Source of the DNA: Fidelibacterota bacterium
GTDB lineage: Bacteria; Fidelibacterota; Fidelibacteria; Fidelibacterales; Fidelibacteraceae
Reading direction: 5' to 3'
Assembly: GCA_023134755.1 (NCBI GenBank)
Contig: JAGLUM010000145.1
Location: 1 to 5,120, forward strand
DNA: 5,120 bases
Made by a program: the position numbers and the translations under genes. Under the pieces are notes generated by a model. It was given only the letters and a program-made list of their open reading frames with translations. It was not told the origin of the DNA and searched no databases. Positions 1 to 5,120 of this stretch are shown one piece after another (within the stretch, counting starts at the first letter, position 1; each line of letters starts with the position of its first letter).

Positions 1-857
1 GTGATATGACCTGCTTCATACAATTTTTGCGCCAGCATCATGGTTTGAGAAACAGAAAAACGTAGCTTACTGCCGGCTTCCTGCTGTAATGTGGATGTGG
101 CAAAAGGTGGCGGAGCATGTTTTTTTGCTTTTTTCTTTTCAATTGTATCGACATGAAAATGTGCTCCGATACAGCTTTCAAGAAATGCGTGAACGTCTTC
201 TTCATCTTTGATGCGTTTTGATAATTCCGCACCTAGTGTTTTTTCATCGCCATTATTATGTAAAATAAACTGAGCCGTAATTTTAAAGCTCGCTTTCGCT
301 ATAAAAGCTTCAATTTCTTCTTCACGTTCGACAATGAGCCGCACAGCAACAGACTGTACCCGACCGGCAGACAAGGACGGCTTGATCTTTTTCCAGAGTA
401 GCGGGGATAGTTTAAATCCGACTAACCTATCCAACACCCGGCGCGCCTGTTGAGCGTTAACGAGTTCAATATTAATATGACTCGGATGCTCAAGGGCTTC
501 TTTGATAGCATCCTTAGTAATTTCATGAAATAAAATGCGATTTATTTTATCCTCTTTCAAATCCAGAAGAGAGATCAGGTGCCAGGCAATGGCCTCTCCC
601 TCACGGTCAGGATCAGTTGCGATATAGATATTATCAGCGGCTTTAACAGCTTTTTTTAAGGTATGGATAATATCCTTTTTTCCGGGATCAGCTACATATT
701 TAGGTTCGAAATTATTTTCGGTATCTATGCCCAGTTCTTTTTTAGGCAGATCACGAATATGACCAACAGTTGCAAGGATATGATAATCATTTCCAAGATA
801 TTTTTTAATTGTTTTTGCTTTCGATGGAGATTCAACAATAATGCAATTTTTAGCCAT
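1..857 (-). CDS. topA: DNA topoisomerase I (type IA), N-terminal part, cut by the left window edge
   Basis: Relaxes negatively supercoiled DNA in the cytoplasm by passing one strand through a transient single-strand break. The 285 visible codons begin at ATG 857 behind a good ribosome binding site. The Toprim domain covers about residues 3-113, with Glu9 in VESPSKAKTI and the metal-binding DPDREGE motif at residues 82-88 (Asp82, Asp84, Glu86). Then come the type IA signatures QARRVLDRLVGFKLSPLLW (137-155) and LSAGRVQSVAVRLIVERE (162-179). The visible part ends at YEAGHI; in family members the catalytic tyrosine (YMRTDS-like motif) follows almost at once, so it and the C-terminal zinc-finger region lie outside the window. 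No frameshift or missing key residue is seen. It is a housekeeping gene on the same strand as the upstream B12 operon but separated from it by a terminator, so probably transcribed on its own. Identification is very secure. Confidence 0.97.
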   Translation of the reverse strand, partial: MAKNCIIVESPSKAKTIKKYLGNDYHILATVGHIRDLPKKELGIDTENNFEPKYVADPGKKDIIHTLKKAVKAADNIYIATDPDREGEAIAWHLISLLDLKEDKINRILFHEITKDAIKEALEHPSHINIELVNAQQARRVLDRLVGFKLSPLLWKKIKPSLSAGRVQSVAVRLIVEREEEIEAFIAKASFKITAQFILHNNGDEKTLGAELSKRIKDEEDVHAFLESCIGAHFHVDTIEKKKAKKHAPPPFATSTLQQEAGSKLRFSVSQTMMLAQKLYEAGHI

Positions 858-864
858 GTATATT

Positions 865-871
865 CTTCCTC
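865..871 (-). promoter_or_regulatory. topA ribosome binding site
   Basis: GAGGAAG on the minus strand lies 7 bases before the topA ATG at 857. It fixes that start, which also gives the usual type IA N-terminus with Glu9 in place. Confidence 0.8.
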
Positions 872-880
872 AAATTTTCG

Positions 881-913
881 CAAATATATGTATAAAATAC
901 CTAAAAATCCAAA
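881..913 (-). promoter_or_regulatory. Possible topA promoter
   Basis: The AT-rich gap between the terminator and topA must hold any topA promoter. On the minus strand it contains TTTG (910-913), a 21-base spacer and TATATTTG (881-888), which resembles the Bacteroidota pattern TTTG...TAnnTTTG. The same bases also give a weak sigma-70 reading, TTGGAT (907-912), 18 bases, TATATT (883-888). In sequence this AT-rich such matches arise easily by chance, so the exact site is tentative. Confidence 0.3.
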
Positions 914-941
914 TTTATCCTTAAACTATGATTTTTATCAC

Positions 942-971
942 AAAAAAAAACACCGGTAACCCGGTGTTTTT
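942..971 (-). terminator. Intrinsic terminator ending the btuB-lipoprotein operon
   Basis: A perfect 6-bp GC-rich stem, CACCGG / CCGGTG (951-956 and 961-966), closes a 4-base loop. On the minus strand it is followed at once by nine T residues (950 down to 942), and the flanking A and T runs lengthen the stem. It lies 18 bases past the stop codon of the lipoprotein gene (989-991). The plus strand also carries five T after the stem (967-971), so it could work both ways, but no rightward gene is seen before it. It separates the B12 operon from topA. Confidence 0.9.
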
Positions 972-988
972 CCTGGTTTATAAGGAGT

Positions 989-2002
989 CTATCGATCATT
1001 GTGATAAATTAATGATTGTGGTCCCCCACCCACAATAAACGAATCAATTGCAGTTCCGGAGGCATCACATTTATAGACTTTGTTACTTGAAAAATCAGAA
1101 ATCCAAATATTGCCTTCATTGTCACTGGTAATTCCTGTGCCGCCTTTTCCGAGAAAAGCATTGTTCAGGATGGTTTTACTTTCTGTACTATATACAACAC
1201 AACCTTTTCCCCATGCACCACAGTATCCTTTATTATTTTGTTTATCAATATGAAGAACACCAGCAGATGTCCCAATCTCTATTGTATGCGTAATACTATC
1301 ACCTCCGGCATCAATTACCTGAAGTGAGGCAAATATACTATAATAATTTCCTGTACAAAGCACATGAATATTCCCTAGTGCATCCACCGCGATATCCTGA
1401 GGATTCATGTTTGTATTAATTGTTTTGAGCAAAGTACCGGCCTCTGCATCAAGTATGGATACGCTTCCCTGACCATAAGCATAGGATGCATCCACTGCAG
1501 TATTTGTAACATATATTTTACTATTGGATTCAACAATACCTGCAGGTGATATGCCAACTGTAATGGTATCCGTTACAGCTTTTGTTGCAAGATCTATACG
1601 TAGAACTGAATTAGATATCATGCAACTCACATAGAGAATATCATCATCCGTGATCAAGATCTCCATGGGGTTTTGCCCATTACCAAGCAGGATCGGTGAT
1701 TCTTCCTCAAAACTCGCCGCATTATAAATACTAATGGAATTTGCACCGGAATTTACACAATATATTTTTCCATCATGTAAAAGTATTTGATTGGGCCATC
1801 TCCCTGTCAGAGTTACATCATTATATGTTGTGTCCTCTTCAATATCAATGATTGATATGGTTTCGGAACCACCATTCATGACATAGACAGCTTCATTTGA
1901 ATCAAAACCTACGGGTGGCACATACGGCCTTAGCCAGCATCCTGCGACAAGAACAATAACTGAGATTAATGCAATAGGCGTTAATAATGCACTCTTTTTC
2001 AT
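989..2002 (-). CDS. BtuG-like surface lipoprotein: seven-bladed YVTN/YncE-type beta-propeller
   Basis: Predicted cell-envelope lipoprotein of 337 residues. It has a Lys-Lys N-terminus, a hydrophobic segment and the lipobox LVAGC, so Cys22 should be lipidated and residue 22 starts the mature protein. Seven repeats follow, each opening with a YVxN-like strand, at about residues 40, 81, 124, 164, 212, 260 and 300 (VYVMN, IYCVN, LYVSC, IYVTN, IHVLC, GYCGA, IWISD). Most end in a PxxI-type turn. This predicts a complete seven-bladed propeller. In Bacteroides, BtuG is a seven-bladed lipoprotein that binds cobalamin on the cell surface and caps BtuB. Here the gene follows btuB in a riboswitch-controlled operon with an ATGA overlap, so the same role is likely. 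The fold is read from sequence; cobalamin binding is inferred from context. The Bacteroides acidic export signal after Cys is absent (the sequence is CWLRPYVPP). Another YncE-like function cannot be excluded. Confidence 0.85.
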   Translation of the reverse strand: MKKSALLTPIALISVIVLVAGCWLRPYVPPVGFDSNEAVYVMNGGSETISIIDIEEDTTYNDVTLTGRWPNQILLHDGKIYCVNSGANSISIYNAASFEEESPILLGNGQNPMEILITDDDILYVSCMISNSVLRIDLATKAVTDTITVGISPAGIVESNSKIYVTNTAVDASYAYGQGSVSILDAEAGTLLKTINTNMNPQDIAVDALGNIHVLCTGNYYSIFASLQVIDAGGDSITHTIEIGTSAGVLHIDKQNNKGYCGAWGKGCVVYSTESKTILNNAFLGKGGTGITSDNEGNIWISDFSSNKVYKCDASGTAIDSFIVGGGPQSLIYHNDR

Positions 2003-4188
2003 TTTTTCTCCTTTTTATGTTTGTTAAATAATAAACCTAATGACATACGATATTCTCTTCCAGGCATAGGAAGATTTTTCATGATACTGTATGATGTATT
2101 GAAGATATTTTTTATTTGTGCACCACATTGCAATGCAATATCTCTCCACTTCCAAGTATAGTTTAAATTTAGGTCACTGACTGTATAGGGTGGCAATGCC
2201 CGTATCTCGGTATTGCTCCTGTCCGTGTATCGTTTTCCATTTATATTTGTAGAAAATTGTAGTGAGATATTATCGTAAGATGCTCTAAGTATAATATTCC
2301 CACTATGCATGGGACGATAGACAAGTTGTTTATTATTCTCAGTGACCTGCTCGGACAAGTTACGACTATCCATAAACGTATAATTGGCGGATATATCAAA
2401 ATAATTATTTATCACTTGGATATTAAGTGCATTTTCAATTCCCTGAATATGTGCTTCCGAAATATTCTCAGGCCACCAGATACCGGCATGATCCTGCCAA
2501 ATGATCAGATTCATCATGCGATTGTGAAAATACCTGCTTTCCAATGAAAGTCTCTTATTTTGAAAGCGTATCCCGACATCCCAATCCCGACCGTATTCGG
2601 GTTCAAGATCCGGATTACCGACTGCAAAATTATCCTGAGGCCAATAAAGATCATTAAAGCTTGGTGCTCGATAGCTTAATCCCGCATTAGCCATAAGATC
2701 CAGCATGCCACGCTGCCCCAAATGCATAATTATCCCCAATTTTGGTGTCCATTGATCCCTAAAATCAGAATTCCCGTTATAACGCAATGCGGGTGTTATC
2801 CTTAAGGATGCAATAAAGGGTGATGCAAAGTTAAATACACTTTCGTTGGTCAGATAGGCATCGTAATTAAGACGATAATATTGCAGCTCCAGGCGATGAT
2901 GCTTAAAAGTATCGCCACGAATACTAAGGCCATAATTCAGGATAAGTTTGGACGAGAATATTGAATTAAACTGTAATTCTGAACCTATGGCTTCCGTTGT
3001 ATATTGATCATTAATCGCGATAAGAACATCAGCAGGGTCTTCATTCCGATAATGGTTCAAGTGGTTTGAATAGTATATATTTGTACGCATTGTATGGCGT
3101 TGATCTTTGCTTTTTATGGACATATCCAGATTCATATCATGATGAATATCTTCCATGCGAGCATGAAGATAAGAAGGTTCGGCCGTTCCCGGCGCACCGC
3201 GTTCGCTATTGAGATAATTATAACTCAATACGAATTTCGAGTTCGCAAACATACCACCCGGGGTTAAATTAAAACGTGTAAAAAAATGATGGCGTTGAAT
3301 ATCATTATTTAGCCGGATATGCTTTGTGCCATAGCGATCCGTATAAGTAAAATCACTTTTTGAACGTAAATACTGATAATTTGTCTGTATCCCGATATAT
3401 TCACCGGCAGCACTCAGACTGCTTTCAAAAGCATAGGTCTGAAACGAAGCCAGCGTATTTTTAACAGATACTTTTAAAGGCTCATTTTTATCAGTTTGTC
3501 GGGTAATAATATGTAGCACCCCACCCAAAGCTTCTGCCCCGTAAATAGCAGAACTTCCACCGCGTACGATCTCTATGCGTTCAATATGCTCCGTAGAGAT
3601 CAAAGCAAGATCCACCTCACCGTTCTGCGGGTTATTAATGCGCTGACCGTCCTTTAAAACCAGTACCTGAGCCGCGGATGCGCCTCGCAGAGAAATCGTT
3701 TTCATATTCCCGATACCGCCATAATCTTTAATTTGCAAAGAAGGAACGGATCGTAAGAGCTCTGCAACATTTTGAGCTGCTGCATCATCAATAAGCTCAC
3801 GAGTGATCAAATCGATTGAAACAGAATTTTCCCGCAGAGATTTTTGAATACGGCTTGCACTTACGGTTACCATCTCGCCATACTCAAGCACGCTTTGTTT
3901 AAGTACAATCAGCATTTCATTACTTTGAGGGAAGTGAAGCGCAAGCTTTACCTTATGATAACCGATCATTTCAACAATAAGTGTATCCGTCCCGCTTTCC
4001 GGCGTACTTAGAAAAAAATATCCGTCTTTTTCACTGACTGTTCCGGTTTTTATATCTTTGAGATAAATACTCGCCGAGGAAATACCATGCTTACTCATTG
4101 CGTCAATGACATAACCTTTGACCTCCGCGGCATAGGCGGTCATAGTGAAAAATAATATGAGCATGAAAAGACGTTTTAGGGTTTTCAA
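1999..4188 (-). CDS. btuB: TonB-dependent outer-membrane cobalamin receptor, BtuB type, with N-terminal CarboxypepD_reg-like domain
   Basis: Outer-membrane beta-barrel (729 residues) that imports corrinoid using TonB-ExbBD energy. In order: signal peptide 1-20 ending AYA; carboxypeptidase-regulatory-like beta-sandwich about 22-98 (VKGYVIDA, SEKDGYFFL); TonB box about 105-111 (EMVTVSA); plug about 114-230 with SLRGASAAQVLVLKDG (166-181), IERIEIVRGGSSAIYGAEALGGV (203-225, an uninterrupted stretch given only by its ends: IERIEI to ALGGV); then the barrel to Phe721. The barrel carries YRAPSFNDLYWP (506-517), GNPDLEPE (524-531) and the C-terminal LPMPGREYRMSLGLLF (706-721), all typical of BtuB-like receptors. 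The TTG start at 4188 is chosen because AGAGG sits 7 bases upstream and it gives a full signal peptide; the next ATG (codon 9) has no such site and would remove the positive N-region. Substrate comes from the cobalamin riboswitch in its leader and the BtuG-like partner downstream. The E. coli protein lacks the extra N-terminal domain, which is common in Bacteroidota-type receptors. A Lys-rich tail of eight residues extends past Phe721. Confidence 0.92.
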   Translation of the reverse strand: MKTLKRLFMLILFFTMTAYAAEVKGYVIDAMSKHGISSASIYLKDIKTGTVSEKDGYFFLSTPESGTDTLIVEMIGYHKVKLALHFPQSNEMLIVLKQSVLEYGEMVTVSASRIQKSLRENSVSIDLITRELIDDAAAQNVAELLRSVPSLQIKDYGGIGNMKTISLRGASAAQVLVLKDGQRINNPQNGEVDLALISTEHIERIEIVRGGSSAIYGAEALGGVLHIITRQTDKNEPLKVSVKNTLASFQTYAFESSLSAAGEYIGIQTNYQYLRSKSDFTYTDRYGTKHIRLNNDIQRHHFFTRFNLTPGGMFANSKFVLSYNYLNSERGAPGTAEPSYLHARMEDIHHDMNLDMSIKSKDQRHTMRTNIYYSNHLNHYRNEDPADVLIAINDQYTTEAIGSELQFNSIFSSKLILNYGLSIRGDTFKHHRLELQYYRLNYDAYLTNESVFNFASPFIASLRITPALRYNGNSDFRDQWTPKLGIIMHLGQRGMLDLMANAGLSYRAPSFNDLYWPQDNFAVGNPDLEPEYGRDWDVGIRFQNKRLSLESRYFHNRMMNLIIWQDHAGIWWPENISEAHIQGIENALNIQVINNYFDISANYTFMDSRNLSEQVTENNKQLVYRPMHSGNIILRASYDNISLQFSTNINGKRYTDRSNTEIRALPPYTVSDLNLNYTWKWRDIALQCGAQIKNIFNTSYSIMKNLPMPGREYRMSLGLLFNKHKKEKK
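2008..2013 (-). promoter_or_regulatory. Ribosome binding site of the lipoprotein gene, inside the end of btuB
   Basis: AAGGAG on the minus strand lies 5 bases before the ATG at 2002. It is made of the last Lys-Glu codons of btuB. The two genes share ATGA (1999-2002), so translation is probably coupled. Confidence 0.85.
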
Positions 4189-4195
4189 AAAAATA

Positions 4196-4200
4196 CCTCT
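4196..4200 (-). promoter_or_regulatory. btuB ribosome binding site, which supports a TTG start
   Basis: AGAGG on the minus strand is followed by 7 bases and then TTG at 4188-4186. No in-frame ATG or GTG fits this site. Both site and weak start lie at the end of the riboswitch leader, where translation could be controlled. Confidence 0.7.
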
Positions 4201-4211
4201 ATATGGCGTAA

Positions 4212-4230
4212 TTCCTGCAAATAGCAGAAA
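4212..4230 (-). other. Hairpin in the leader between riboswitch and btuB
   Basis: On the minus strand TTTCTGC, a 5-base loop (TATTT) and GCAGGAA form a 7-bp stem with one G-U pair. It ends 11 bases before the AGAGG ribosome binding site and has no U tract directly after it, so it is not an intrinsic terminator. It may be part of the expression platform (a stem near the ribosome binding site). That role is inferred. Confidence 0.4.
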
Positions 4231-4300
4231 CCGTGGTTTATGATCATGAAAATAGTGATGGAGTGTTCATGTTCAGCCTTTTTCGCGAAGCTTAAAAAAA

Positions 4301-4446
4301 CAATATGGGTATTCCGGCTCATGGTTCATCCTTTTTCAACACCTTCCCACCCCGAGTTTAGCCTCGGGACAGTGGTATATCGTTGAAATCGTCACCATTC
4401 ACGGCAGCGCGACTGCGCCTGATTTTCACAGGTCTTCCCCATTTTC
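4301..4446 (-). ncRNA. Cobalamin (AdoCbl-type) riboswitch aptamer in the btuB leader
   Basis: Senses cobalamin and, in known cases, shuts down downstream uptake genes when B12 is plentiful. Reading the minus strand, the conserved blocks come in the expected order. GGGGAAG (4434-4440) is followed by a stem CCTG / CAGG around TGAAAAT (4418-4432). Next is GCGCAGTCGCGCTGCCGTGA, matching the core after that stem (about 4399-4418). ACCACTG (4370-4376) follows, then a strong CCCGAG / CTCGGG hairpin (4351-4368) and GGGAAGG (4342-4348). The last block is GAGCCGGAATACC (4308-4320), the counterpart of the AGNCNGGAUACC block. The outer stem AAAATGGG / CCCATATT (4438-4445 with 4302-4309) closes the element. 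The exact subclass is not assigned. It ends about 110 bases before the btuB start. Confidence 0.95.
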
Positions 4447-4459
4447 AAATTACATGAAA

Positions 4460-4488
4460 AACATACAGCTCTCTTTTAACCTATGCAA
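4460..4488 (-). promoter_or_regulatory. Probable promoter of the riboswitch-btuB-lipoprotein operon
   Basis: Minus-strand TTGCAT (4483-4488), a 17-base spacer and TATGTT (4460-4465) resemble a sigma-70 promoter. Transcription would start near 4453, a few bases before the first riboswitch stem, which is where it is needed. The -10 match is only moderate. Confidence 0.45.
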
Positions 4489-4513
4489 ATGTTTAATACA
4501 TTTTTTTAAAGAA

Positions 4514-4543
4514 TTGCATTTTTTACATTTTTATATGTAATAT
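4514..4543 (+). promoter_or_regulatory. Probable promoter of the Gate-domain membrane protein gene
   Basis: Plus-strand TTGCAT (4514-4519), 18 bases and TAATAT (4538-4543) make a fair sigma-70 promoter. The predicted start point (about 4550) falls on the gene's ATG, which would give a leaderless or nearly leaderless mRNA. This agrees with the lack of a Shine-Dalgarno site before that ATG. Confidence 0.4.
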
Positions 4544-4550
4544 TACATAT
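4533..4550. repeat. 18-bp perfect palindrome, candidate operator
   Basis: ATATGTAATATTACATAT is a perfect inverted repeat that covers the predicted -10 box and the first two bases of the ATG at 4549. A further TACAT (4524-4528) forms a second inverted repeat with ATGTA at 4535-4539. It also lies 20 bp, about two helical turns, from the TACAT at 4544-4548. The layout suits a dimeric repressor controlling the rightward gene. Regulator identity is unknown; the ATATG...CATAT form is only loosely like ArsR/SmtB sites. Confidence 0.55.
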
Positions 4551-5120
4551 GAACAGAAGGGAAGCAAAAAACAATAATTTTACTAAACAATTTGTTCCAA
4601 AAAATGCTGCTGATGTTTTCGTTAAAGCCGTAAAACAGGCATTGAAGGTATCCTGGATGCTGTTAAAGATCTATATTCCGGTTTCTCTGTTAACCGCGTT
4701 TTTAGATCAAATTGGATTTCTGGATTACATTGCTCCTTTTTTTGAACCGCTAATGAAATTGCTGGGCCTCCCGGGAGAAGCCGCATTGGTACTGCTGGCT
4801 GCCTGGGTAAATAATCTCTTCGCTGCAATCGCAGCGGCAAGTGTTATCGATCTAACTTTTCGTCAAATCACAATTATTGCCATTATAACCGGATTCGCAC
4901 ACAATCTTATTCTTGAAACAGTCGTATTAATGAAGTTGAAAATGGGGCGAGTCGGGATTGCATTTACACGCATTATTTTTAGTCTACTGGTGGGATTTCT
5001 GCTGAACCTGATCATGCCCGAAGTCATTCAGGGTGTAGTAATGAATCCTTATGCCGTCGCGCAGGAGTTTTCCTGGATGAATTTCCTGATGAAGATCAGC
5101 ATTACCTCTGCTCAGATCAT
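4549..5120 (+). CDS. Multi-pass inner-membrane protein with Gate (nucleoside-recognition) domain, cut by the right window edge
   Basis: 190 codons are visible and the frame is open to the window end. A basic, polar N-terminus (about 1-35) leads into hydrophobic segments at about 37-52, 77-100, 106-127 and 141-158, so it is an integral membrane protein. GLPGEAALVLLAAWVNNLFA (73-92) and GFAHNLILETVVLMK (115-129) match the Gate / nucleoside-recognition family. That fold is shared with SpmA/SpmB-type proteins and the gates of FeoB and nucleoside transporters. Molecular function of stand-alone members is not established and no substrate is assigned. ATG 4549 is the only plausible early start: AGAAGGGAAG at 4554-4563 has no in-frame start codon after it, and the next candidates (TTG codon 33, ATG codon 37) would cut into the first membrane segment. 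It diverges from the B12 operon, sharing the control region but not the riboswitch. The C-terminal part is not seen. Confidence 0.8.
   Translation, partial: MNRREAKNNNFTKQFVPKNAADVFVKAVKQALKVSWMLLKIYIPVSLLTAFLDQIGFLDYIAPFFEPLMKLLGLPGEAALVLLAAWVNNLFAAIAAASVIDLTFRQITIIAIITGFAHNLILETVVLMKLKMGRVGIAFTRIIFSLLVGFLLNLIMPEVIQGVVMNPYAVAQEFSWMNFLMKISITSAQI

Noticed and set aside
38..232. 64-codon open frame on the minus strand
   Set aside because: It overlaps topA on the same strand in another frame and has no protein-like features.
663..959. 98-codon open frame on the plus strand
   Set aside because: It lies antisense to the securely identified topA start and runs into the terminator; its composition is low-complexity AT-rich and it has no family features.
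2305..2547. 80-codon open frame on the plus strand
   Set aside because: Antisense shadow within the btuB barrel region.
4282..4289. TTCGCGAA 8-bp palindrome in the btuB leader
   Set aside because: Too short to stand out and not placed at a promoter; possibly part of a weak leader stem.
4192..4313. Six-base match between AATACC at the riboswitch 3' core (4308-4313) and GGTATT at the btuB ribosome binding site (4192-4197, minus strand)
   Set aside because: Pairing would free the ribosome binding site when B12 folds the aptamer, the opposite of the expected repression, and six AT-rich pairs over this distance can occur by chance.
4262..4331. Imperfect direct repeat in the leader (TGAACCATGA and TGAACATGA, minus strand)
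   Set aside because: Two short imperfect copies with no structural or functional context; part of one lies in the riboswitch 3' region.
4622..4840. 72-codon open frame on the minus strand
   Set aside because: Antisense to the Gate-domain gene, whose membrane segments and family motifs are clear; the shadow reads as Arg/Pro-rich low-information protein.
1..5120. CRISPR arrays, insertion sequences, tRNA or rRNA genes
   Set aside because: No regularly spaced repeats, transposase-like frame, terminal inverted repeats or RNA-gene signatures were seen apart from the riboswitch.

Overview
The window comes from an AT-rich Gram-negative bacterium. It encodes an outer-membrane TonB-dependent receptor and a lipoprotein, and three of its four genes have clear Shine-Dalgarno sites. 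A receptor with an N-terminal carboxypeptidase-regulatory-like domain, next to a beta-propeller lipoprotein, points to the Bacteroidota / FCB superphylum or a relative. The good Shine-Dalgarno sites argue against a typical gut Bacteroides. The phylum is an inference with low confidence.

Layout, left to right. Bases 1-857 (minus strand) hold the N-terminal part of DNA topoisomerase I (topA); the gene runs off the left edge just before its catalytic tyrosine. Bases 858-988 hold the topA ribosome binding site, a possible topA promoter, and a strong hairpin-plus-U-tract terminator that ends the transcript arriving from the right. Bases 989-4188 (minus strand) are a two-gene operon: a BtuB-type TonB-dependent cobalamin receptor, then a seven-bladed beta-propeller lipoprotein overlapping it by 4 bp (ATGA). 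Bases 4189-4548 are a divergent control region with a well-conserved cobalamin riboswitch reading into btuB and a probable promoter for each direction. It also holds an 18-bp perfect palindrome that runs into the start codon of the rightward gene. Bases 4549-5120 (plus strand) are the first 190 codons of a multi-pass membrane protein with a Gate (nucleoside-recognition) domain, cut by the right edge.

How the genes fit together: the riboswitch makes the operon a vitamin B12 uptake unit. BtuB would move corrinoid across the outer membrane using TonB energy. The lipoprotein matches, in gene order and fold, BtuG of Bacteroides, a surface beta-propeller lipoprotein that captures B12 and sits on BtuB. 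No periplasmic binding protein or ABC transporter (BtuF/C/D) is visible here. The divergent Gate-domain protein is an inner-membrane protein of unknown role; any link to B12 rests only on position.
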